DNA of 27,848 bases, from the NCBI GenBank assembly GCA_964476895.1, contig CAYZCS010000005.1, forward strand, positions 1-27,848, given 5' to 3'. The position numbers and the translations under genes are program-made. Origin of the DNA: JALYJZ01 sp964476895 (lineage in GTDB: Bacteria > Patescibacteriota > SICC01). This document shows positions 22,845-27,848 of the stretch, piece by piece; the stretch's first letter is position 1, and every line of letters starts with the position of its first letter. Under the pieces are notes generated by a model, which searched no databases, was not told where the DNA came from, and was given only the letters and a program-made list of their open reading frames with translations.

Positions 22845-23432
22845 TCAGCGGGTGGTCGACCAACCGAAGCGGTCACGGGTATGGCGATAGATGCGCGGCG
22901 CCGGGCCGGTTCCCGTCTGCAGCCACGCGACGGCCTTCCAGGCCAGGGACGGATAGGCATGGAAGAGACGACCCAGCACTACTGCCAGCACGATGGCGAT
23001 AGCCACGTTCCGTACTCCGAGCACATCGAGGAACGGTGCCATGGCGGCTCCGTAAGCAGCGTACGAGGCGGTACCGCCGATCGTCGTCAGGATGACCTGG
23101 GTGACGGCCCGGAACTGCCAGATCGCCATCATGGCGAGCATCAGCAGGGGTCCGGCCGGGAGCAGGCAGAGCGGGATGACTACGACGATCCGCCAACGCG
23201 GCCCCACGGCATGCGTCACCCAACGTCCCCAGCGGGACTGCTGGAGTCTCCGGAGCTTTTCGGCAAGCCAGGGTATATGGCTCAGACCGATCAACGCGCA
23301 TGCGAGCGCGAAGAAGAACGCCGCGGAAAGTGCGAGGGTGTGCCAGTATGGCATCCCGGTCGCCTCCGCTACGACGACTGCGTGCTGCCGCCCGAAAAGC
23401 AAGGCAACGAGGAACGGCACGACCGAATCCAT
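22845..23432 (-). CDS. Hypothetical multi-pass membrane protein
   Basis: 195 residues with at least four hydrophobic segments: about 28-50 (LALSAAFFFALACALIGL), 80-105 (IVVVIPLCLLPAGPLLMLAMMAIW), 112-132 and 140-157. The basic loop LRRLQQSRWGRWVTHAVGPRWR separates the first two. The LPAGPLLMLAMMAIWQF segment and overall size recall small-molecule exporter or DedA-like fragments, but no family is assigned. A purine-rich AAAGGGGGTGG lies just before ATG 23432 as ribosome-binding site, so this gene is leadered. It is bounded by its own terminator and by the terminator at 23512-23556. Confidence 0.65.
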   Translation of the reverse strand: MDSVVPFLVALLFGRQHAVVVAEATGMPYWHTLALSAAFFFALACALIGLSHIPWLAEKLRRLQQSRWGRWVTHAVGPRWRIVVVIPLCLLPAGPLLMLAMMAIWQFRAVTQVILTTIGGTASYAAYGAAMAPFLDVLGVRNVAIAIVLAVVLGRLFHAYPSLAWKAVAWLQTGTGPAPRIYRHTRDRFGWSTTR

Positions 23433-23511
23433 CCGGCCACCCCCTTTCTGGTTGTTTGAGGTGCGTTTGTCCTACGTCGCTCTCATTCTGCCACAGGTAA
23501 CTGTGGATATA

Positions 23512-23556
23512 TGAAAAGCCCTCACAATCTTGTCGGCATAATGCCGGATCGTGAGG
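23512..23556 (-). terminator. Intrinsic terminator of the 98/95-residue gene pair
   Basis: Minus sense: outer stem CCTCAC/GTGAGG, then an imperfect GATC/GATT middle, then an inner CGGCA/TGCCG hairpin, followed by GCTTTTCAT. It lies about 75 nt past the stop at 23630. Confidence 0.65.
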
Positions 23557-23563
23557 ACTTAAA

Positions 23564-23594
23564 GGTGACATGTGGTCTGCAAGGATGTGTCACC
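23564..23594. repeat. Inverted repeat in the 3' region of the 95-residue gene
   Basis: GGTGACA (23564-23570) and TGTCACC (23588-23594), a perfect 7-bp dyad with a 17-nt spacer. It lies between the gene's stop and its terminator. The role is unknown. Confidence 0.4.
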
Positions 23595-23629
23595 GGGGAT
23601 GTGCCTTGCCACAGGAGTGTCTCGGGAAA

Positions 23630-23917
23630 TCAGCCGATCCACCATCGGAATTGCTCCCGCCAGTCACGCCGTCCACGCCGGGTGGTAAACCTCGGCTGAC
23701 CGAGGACGTTCGTCACGGTGCGGTGCAGACGGTCGTCCCGACGGGTGATGATGATGTCGGTGGACTCTCCCGGCCCCAGCAGTACTCCCTCACGGCGTTG
23801 CTGCGGGGTAAGCATCTTCCGGGGACCGATGATGTCATAGAAGTACACCCGACGGTCGAACAGTTGATGGACCACGAAGTGCTCGTCCGGCACCCGGGCT
23901 TGGTCTGGCGTCGCCAC
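23630..23917 (-). CDS. Hypothetical small basic protein
   Basis: 95 residues from GTG 23917, 1 nt after the stop of the preceding membrane-protein gene, so it is certainly in the same transcript if real. It begins MATPDQARVPDEHFVVHQLF, contains VLLGPGESTDIIITRRDDRLHRTV, and ends with an Arg/Trp-rich RRGRRDWREQFRWWIG. It has no signal peptide or membrane helix. A purine-rich GGAG lies about 8 nt before the GTG. No family is recognised; the basic aromatic tail could contact membrane or nucleic acid. Confidence 0.55.
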   Translation of the reverse strand: MATPDQARVPDEHFVVHQLFDRRVYFYDIIGPRKMLTPQQRREGVLLGPGESTDIIITRRDDRLHRTVTNVLGQPRFTTRRGRRDWREQFRWWIG

Positions 23918-23918
23918 C

Positions 23919-24215
23919 TCAATGTCTCCGGGCCCGCGGGCGCGGACGAGCCACGAGCAAAAAGATCGCTACGCACACCGCGCCGACCATCAGTGCCAGG
24001 CTGATCGGAGCCTGCCAGAGATCGGCGAGTCCGATCAGTGCCATCAGGCCGATTCCCGCCGGGAACAACCAGAAGACCTGGCGCACGATGATGCCAAGGA
24101 GCAATCCCAAGGCAGCCATCACGACACCCAGCTGGAATCCGGCGGTCGCTACATCGGGCGAGAACGCGGCGAGAATGAACATCGTTACCACGGCAAAACC
24201 GAGCCAGCGTCGCAT
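23919..24215 (-). CDS. Hypothetical four-helix membrane protein
   Basis: 98 residues, almost entirely hydrophobic: about 4-22, 27-46, 49-66 and 70-90, with a basic end (RPRPRARRH). A good AGGAG Shine-Dalgarno lies 4 nt before ATG 24215, unlike the leaderless genes elsewhere. A 7-bp hairpin lies 41 nt upstream in the leader. It resembles generic small integral membrane proteins and no family can be named. It is followed directly by the 95-residue gene. Confidence 0.65.
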   Translation of the reverse strand: MRRWLGFAVVTMFILAAFSPDVATAGFQLGVVMAALGLLLGIIVRQVFWLFPAGIGLMALIGLADLWQAPISLALMVGAVCVAIFLLVARPRPRARRH

Positions 24216-24255
24216 GGCTCTCCTTTCTATCGAAGTGAAATGAGCCGATCCTACA

Positions 24256-24274
24256 GCAGACGACCCACGTCTGC
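24256..24274. promoter_or_regulatory. Hairpin/dyad upstream of the 98-residue gene
   Basis: GCAGACG (24256-24262) and CGTCTGC (24268-24274), a 7-bp dyad with a 5-nt centre. It could be an operator or a leader-RNA hairpin. Confidence 0.4.
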
Positions 24275-24326
24275 GGTATCCATGAATACTCTTCCGGATT
24301 GTTAAGGATGTAGCATCATAGCATAC

Positions 24327-24353
24327 AAAAAGTGCCTTCGTGAGCCACTTTTT
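24327..24353. terminator. Bidirectional terminator-like hairpin
   Basis: AAAAAGTG (24327-24334) pairs with CACTTTTT (24346-24353). U-rich ends occur in both senses. It separates the small gene pair from the region at 24397-24555. Confidence 0.55.
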
Positions 24354-24396
24354 TGGCGGGGACGAGCAGACGTTGTCCGAACCAGCCCGGGTCGAA

Positions 24397-24492
24397 TCAT
24401 CCTTGTTTAAATAGGCCCTTCAAGAAGAGGCCGAGGGTCATTGTTCCTATAACCGGAATTAGTAGCCATATCCATCCCGCATTCGTAGGAAT
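24397..24492 (-). other. Possible small membrane peptide lacking a canonical start
   Basis: On the minus strand, a frame open from 24555 to a TGA at 24397-24399 encodes a strongly hydrophobic, basic-ended peptide: FIPTNAGWIWLLIPVIGTMT, then LGLFLKGLFKQG. No ATG, GTG or TTG precedes the hydrophobic part. ATT at 24492 would give 31 residues. A remnant gene, a sequencing error or an unusual start are all possible. The rest of 24216-24563 holds only the hairpins listed separately. Confidence 0.25.
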
Positions 24493-24563
24493 GAAAAGAT
24501 AAAAAGCGCGACGTGATTGGCTTTTCGCTGGAGATTCTTGCGTAAGCAGGCAAACTTAGTTAG

Positions 24564-24965
24564 TCACTTTCGAGGTCTGAAGAGTAACCCCGCGATACCT
24601 CCTGAGACCGCCCCAGCCAGGAACGTCGATGGCAGCCAGGGCAGTAGGTTCGCGGGTGTATCCAGCAGGATGAGGCCCAGCAAGATTGCCGAAAACACCG
24701 CCGCCCCGATCCAGGCCGCCAGTATCGGTATGACCTTTGAATCGACCGGCCGCCCGTTCGCCAGGTAGAAGCGCGTGAAGAAGGACAGGGCGACCGGCGG
24801 CATTCCGTAAAACAGCAAGCCCGACAACAGGTTTTCGACGTACCCGTCCAGACGAAGTCCGGGCGGCGGTGCCATCACCATATCAATCGAGTCGACGAGT
24901 ATGACCGTCGCCACGACCGCGAACGGATTCCGGAGAAAGGCGATGAACCAGACTGTAATGCTCAT
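24564..24965 (-). CDS. Hypothetical multi-pass membrane protein
   Basis: 133 residues. Hydrophobic segments lie at about 3-27 (ITVWFIAFLRNPFAVVATVIL), 44-64 (LLSGLLFYGMPPVALSFFT), 78-101 (VIPILAAWIGAAVFSAILLGLIL) and 108-128 (LLPWLPSTFLAGAVSGGIAGLLF). The glycine-rich last helix ends in RPRK. No family is recognised. No Shine-Dalgarno precedes ATG 24965; the upstream 200 nt to the tRNA-Asp gene shows no clear promoter or other gene. Confidence 0.65.
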   Translation of the reverse strand: MSITVWFIAFLRNPFAVVATVILVDSIDMVMAPPPGLRLDGYVENLLSGLLFYGMPPVALSFFTRFYLANGRPVDSKVIPILAAWIGAAVFSAILLGLILLDTPANLLPWLPSTFLAGAVSGGIAGLLFRPRK

Positions 24966-25170
24966 ATGTTAGGTTGCTATGCGGGACGGTCGGTGTTAAG
25001 ACGATAGCAGAAATAAACCGTACCGTTCTTGAACCGACGTTCGTCCACTAATTCGAGATCCAAGCGGACACCGCCAGGTGGCGACCGCTTGCCCCGCCGA
25101 CCGCTACGGGAGTGATGAACAGGCGGTATTCGTCAATCAGACTGGCTTTAAGTCAAAGCTATTTCCGTGG

Positions 25171-25245
25171 CGGGGACGACCGGACTCGAACCGGCGACCT
25201 CCTGCGTGACAGGCAGGCGCTCTAACCAGACTGAGCTACGCCCCC
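25171..25245 (-). tRNA. tRNA-Asp (anticodon GUC)
   Basis: The acceptor arms GGGGGCG/CGTCCCC pair (one G-U), with discriminator G as expected for tRNA-Asp. The D arm is GCTCAG...GAGC, the anticodon loop CTGTCAC is on a CCTGC/GCAGG stem, and the T arm is CCGGTTCGAGTCCGG. CCA is not encoded. Confidence 0.96.
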
Positions 25246-25289
25246 GAGAGACACTGGAGTGGCAAAGGTGCTCCGGCACACATACGTCC

Positions 25290-25316
25290 TGGTTACGGAC
25301 GTACCGTACCAGTATA
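25290..25316 (-). promoter_or_regulatory. Possible tRNA-Asp promoter -10 with adjoining hairpin
   Basis: TATACT on the minus strand (25311-25316) lies about 65 nt upstream of the mature tRNA. The -35 is poor. A 9-bp hairpin with one bulge (25290-25313) overlaps it. The tRNA could alternatively be cut from the foldase transcript. Confidence 0.35.
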
Positions 25317-25345
25317 TCGGGATTTCCACCCGCAAGGCGAGATGC

Positions 25346-26623
25346 TCAGGACGCAGGAGTGGCCTGCGGAGCGGGTGACGCTCCCGGCACGCCCGTCTGG
25401 GCCGCGCCCGGCTGCTCGGGCTGCTCCTTGGGCTGGACCGTAAAGAGCGAGTCGTCCCACATGAGACCCGGCGCCAGCACCCACACGAGGGTGTCAGGCA
25501 GGATTTCCTGGAAATGCGTGGCGACGGACTTGCCGAGCACGGTGATCTGCTGGAGCTCGACCGAATCCTCATCGCGGTCCTGGACCCTGATGATCACGAA
25601 TCCCTGGTCGGTCTTGATCACGTCACTTACCGCGCCGACCTCGATGTCGAACGCTACTTCCTCGATCGCAGGATCCATCTCGCCGCGCCTGATGTCACCG
25701 ATAGAACCGCCTTCCGACGCGGCCGGGTCCTCGGACACGTCCTCGGCGACCGCCGCGAAGCTCTCATCTTCGCCCAGCCGTTCGCGTGCCGCGTCGGCCT
25801 TCTCCCGCGCCTCGCGGTTCAGGTCCTCGTCTTCCGAGATCCGCTCGTTAAGCGCTTCCTGGATCAGTACGTTTTCTCGCAGTTCGGTCTTGTATTCCCG
25901 TACCGACCAGCCCAGCCGTTCGCGAAGCAGCCGCTTGAGCTGGTCTTCGCCCTGTACCTTATCGGCCTGCTCCCGGTACGCTTCTTCGACCCGGCTGGCC
26001 TTCACGCGCACGCCGAGCTTGGTCGCCTCCTGCTGAGTGATCACGGATGCGATCTGCTGCTGAAGTGCCTGTGCCTTGATCGTCTCTTCCGGCACGGCAG
26101 GCAGGCCCTGCGCCTGTTCCTGACCGCTCTGAATCCGTTCAAGCGTCTTGACCCGTTCCAGGAACGAGCCGTAGCCCACGGCGACTTCGGTCACCGGCGG
26201 CAGCCAGAGCTGCGAGACGGCCGCGAGCACCGCGATCACACCGAGGACGCCAGCTTTCCGGAGACTCATGACCCTGCCGGAGAAGCCGTACCAAACGAAC
26301 TTCGCGAAGACGCCGACGAAGGCGATCGTCGCGAGCAGCCCGCCGAGCATCCACCAGAGATAGTCGGGGGTGAACACCTTGGCGGCCGGGTAGTACGCGA
26401 AGTTCGAGACGAACCGCGTCAGGCCGTCGTTTCCGCCCGTGGTATAGAGGATGACCGCGTAAACCAGGTACAGCAGGACCAGCGCCAGCACGACGCCCGC
26501 GACGATCTTGCCGGAGCGTGATTCGGGAACACGAGGGCGCGAGACCCGGAACTTCCGGATCCCCGGAACCCGCGGAGTCCGCCTGGTCCGTGCACTGCTG
26601 CTTTTTGCTTTTCGAGGAGTCAT
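25346..26623 (-). CDS. Membrane-anchored parvulin-type peptidyl-prolyl isomerase / foldase
   Basis: 425 residues from ATG 26623. A basic N-terminus (about 1-38, rich in Arg and Ser) precedes three membrane helices (about 39-61, 87-112, 120-140). The C-terminal part holds a SurA-N/trigger-like chaperone domain (about 165-265, IKAQALQQQIASVITQQEATKLGV) and a parvulin domain (about 270-370) with SIGDIRRGEMDPAIEEVAFDIEVGAVSDVIKTDQGFVIIRV. A Pro/Gln/Ala-rich tail (KEQPEQPGAAQTG...) ends it. Related PrsA/SurA/PpiD proteins fold secreted or membrane proteins, often with one helix; three is unusual. The long upstream frame overlaps the GT4 gene and is rejected. The promoter at 26638-26667 leaves a leader of about 8 nt. 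Confidence 0.88.
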   Translation of the reverse strand: MTPRKAKSSSARTRRTPRVPGIRKFRVSRPRVPESRSGKIVAGVVLALVLLYLVYAVILYTTGGNDGLTRFVSNFAYYPAAKVFTPDYLWWMLGGLLATIAFVGVFAKFVWYGFSGRVMSLRKAGVLGVIAVLAAVSQLWLPPVTEVAVGYGSFLERVKTLERIQSGQEQAQGLPAVPEETIKAQALQQQIASVITQQEATKLGVRVKASRVEEAYREQADKVQGEDQLKRLLRERLGWSVREYKTELRENVLIQEALNERISEDEDLNREAREKADAARERLGEDESFAAVAEDVSEDPAASEGGSIGDIRRGEMDPAIEEVAFDIEVGAVSDVIKTDQGFVIIRVQDRDEDSVELQQITVLGKSVATHFQEILPDTLVWVLAPGLMWDDSLFTVQPKEQPEQPGAAQTGVPGASPAPQATPAS

Positions 26624-26637
26624 GCTTACTCGACTTG

Positions 26638-26667
26638 AGTATACGGCTGGCCGTAGTAAGACTGCAA
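26638..26667 (-). promoter_or_regulatory. Promoter of the foldase gene
   Basis: TTGCAG (26662-26667), an 18-bp spacer and TATACT (26638-26643), starting immediately after the GT4 stop. It leaves a very short leader before ATG 26623. Confidence 0.65.
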
Positions 26668-27843
26668 CTAGCGGTGCGACCGCCGTGTGGCGTGTCGCTT
26701 GATCTGTTCGGAAAAGACGGCGGCGGTACGCTCGGCGGCGGTTTCCCACGTGTAGTGTTTCGCCCAGTCATGGCCTTTCTCGACCTTCCGCTCGTCCGGC
26801 TCGAGCACGGCCTTCCGGAGTGCGGTCGCCAGTTCCTCGATGTGGTCGGGACGGAACGGTTCGTACGCGCCGGCGAAGAGTTCATGGATAGGCTCGATGT
26901 CGGATGCCGCGACCGGCGTGCCGGTGGCCAGCGCCTCCAGCACCGGAAGCCCGAACCCTTCCGCGAGGGAGGGATAGCAGAATGCGTCCGCGCCGCTCAG
27001 GAGCGCCTGCTTCTCCGACTCGGACACGAACCCGATGGTGCGGACCTGGCCGTTCACCTTCGACTGGGCGATCAGGTGCGGCAAACGATGGAAGTCCTCG
27101 TACAGCGCGGAAGACGGCGCGGTGAGCGCTCCGGCCAGGACCAGGTCGTGGCCGGCCGGCAGCCCGGACTCCGCGAAGCCCCGGATCAGCCCGCGGATGT
27201 TCTTGCGGTAGTCATACCCTCCGACGTAGAAGACGTACGGACGGACCAACCCGTACCGCTTGCGGACCGCGGTCACCGTGCGAGAGGACGGGACCGTGCG
27301 GTATTCCGGCTCCAGCCCTTCATACGTAACGGCGATCTGTTGCCGCGGCACGTCGACCGCCCAGCTGATCGCCTTCGCCGAAGCACTGCTCACGGTAAGC
27401 AGATGGTCCGCGGCGCGGATACCGCGCTTGATCCCGCGGAACTTCACCCGCGAGCGGATTGCCCGGCGATACCGCGGAAGCTGCCAGGGAATCGCGTCAT
27501 GGACCGTCATCACCACCGGGACGTCGAACGGGTTGCGGGTCGGCGGCGCGGGATACGGCTGGAAGATCAGGTGGGCTTTGCATTGGCCGGCTGCCACCCC
27601 GAGGCGGCTCCGCTCCCAGTCGTCGAGCGCCTTGCCCCGTCCGAGGAGCGAGCGCTTCGGCGGCACCACGACGGTGCGGACCGCGCGCGGAAGGTCCGGC
27701 GCCACCTTCTCCGGCACGAAGGCCACGAACTCCGCGCCTCGCATGGCGTCCGGGAGGGACCGCAGGAGCCCCAGCGTGTAACGGCCCATGCCGGTGTGCG
27801 GCCGGGTCAGGAACAGTCCGTTGACGGCAATCCGTGCGTTCAT
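26668..27843 (-). CDS. GT4 family glycosyltransferase
   Basis: 391 residues from ATG 27843 (a GTG immediately upstream at 27846, or a start beyond the edge, cannot be excluded). GT-B fold: an N-terminal acceptor domain beginning MNARIAVNGLFLTRPHTGMGRYT with the glycine-rich loop, TVHDAIPW, and DHLLTVSSASAKAI. The C-terminal nucleotide-sugar domain contains YVFYVGGYDYRKNIRGLIRGF and the E-x7-E motif EGFGLPVLEALATGTPVAASD. It is a retaining transferase, typically using GDP-mannose or UDP-sugars in surface glycan synthesis; donor and acceptor are unknown. Its stop abuts the -35 of the foldase promoter. Confidence 0.9.
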   Translation of the reverse strand: MNARIAVNGLFLTRPHTGMGRYTLGLLRSLPDAMRGAEFVAFVPEKVAPDLPRAVRTVVVPPKRSLLGRGKALDDWERSRLGVAAGQCKAHLIFQPYPAPPTRNPFDVPVVMTVHDAIPWQLPRYRRAIRSRVKFRGIKRGIRAADHLLTVSSASAKAISWAVDVPRQQIAVTYEGLEPEYRTVPSSRTVTAVRKRYGLVRPYVFYVGGYDYRKNIRGLIRGFAESGLPAGHDLVLAGALTAPSSALYEDFHRLPHLIAQSKVNGQVRTIGFVSESEKQALLSGADAFCYPSLAEGFGLPVLEALATGTPVAASDIEPIHELFAGAYEPFRPDHIEELATALRKAVLEPDERKVEKGHDWAKHYTWETAAERTAAVFSEQIKRHATRRSHR

Positions 27844-27848
27844 CACTT

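Noticed and set aside
26624..26749. N-terminal extension of the foldase
   Set aside because: It overlaps the GT4 gene and its sequence is Arg-rich shadow; the promoter at 26638-26667 lies downstream of that start.

Overview
This is a GC-rich bacterial segment of mostly housekeeping genes, tightly packed and mainly on the minus strand. It is interrupted by one striking plus-strand block of secreted cell-wall proteins. UGA is a normal stop codon in many genes, so UGA-reassigned lineages are excluded. The three tRNAs lack an encoded CCA. Many genes look leaderless: a -10-like hexamer lies about 6-9 nt before the start codon and there is no Shine-Dalgarno sequence. The lineage cannot be fixed from sequence alone. 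A candidate-phylum type bacterium (Patescibacteria, or a Chloroflexota-like lineage) fits the compact layout, the many small orphan membrane proteins and the leaderless style, but this is inference.

Positions 1-4649 (minus): the F0F1 ATP synthase operon atpZ-atpB-atpE-atpF-atpH-atpA, with atpA cut by the window edge, preceded by a WecA/TagO/MraY-type polyprenyl-phosphate sugar-1-phosphate transferase. Positions 4650-5181: a long gene-free stretch rich in hairpins and palindromes, ending in a good sigma70-type promoter. Positions 5182-10305 (plus): two paralogous secreted M23 peptidases carrying five and four tandem Ig-like (NBR1-like) repeats. The second gene has a clear signal peptide but no canonical start codon in front of it.

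Positions 10315-15204 (minus): a cellulose-synthase-like GT2 glycosyltransferase, guaB, a NUDIX hydrolase, a 48-residue membrane protein, a 112-residue hypothetical protein, and tRNA-Gly(CCC) with tRNA-Thr(CGU). Positions 15284-20720: a small membrane protein (plus); a pyrC-pyrB-rluB/rsuA operon (minus); a membrane-anchored PQQ-type sugar dehydrogenase (plus); and prs (minus). pyrB and pyrC provide two steps of UMP synthesis, prs makes PRPP for nucleotide synthesis, and guaB commits IMP to GMP, so the region is enriched in nucleotide metabolism.

Positions 20888-24965: small membrane proteins, including a PH-domain protein, a DUF421 protein with its partner, and several orphans separated by intrinsic terminators. 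Positions 25171-27843 (minus): tRNA-Asp(GUC), a membrane-anchored parvulin-type foldase and a GT4 glycosyltransferase. The envelope theme recurs: lipid-linked glycan initiation, GT2, GT4, M23 hydrolases and an extracytoplasmic foldase.
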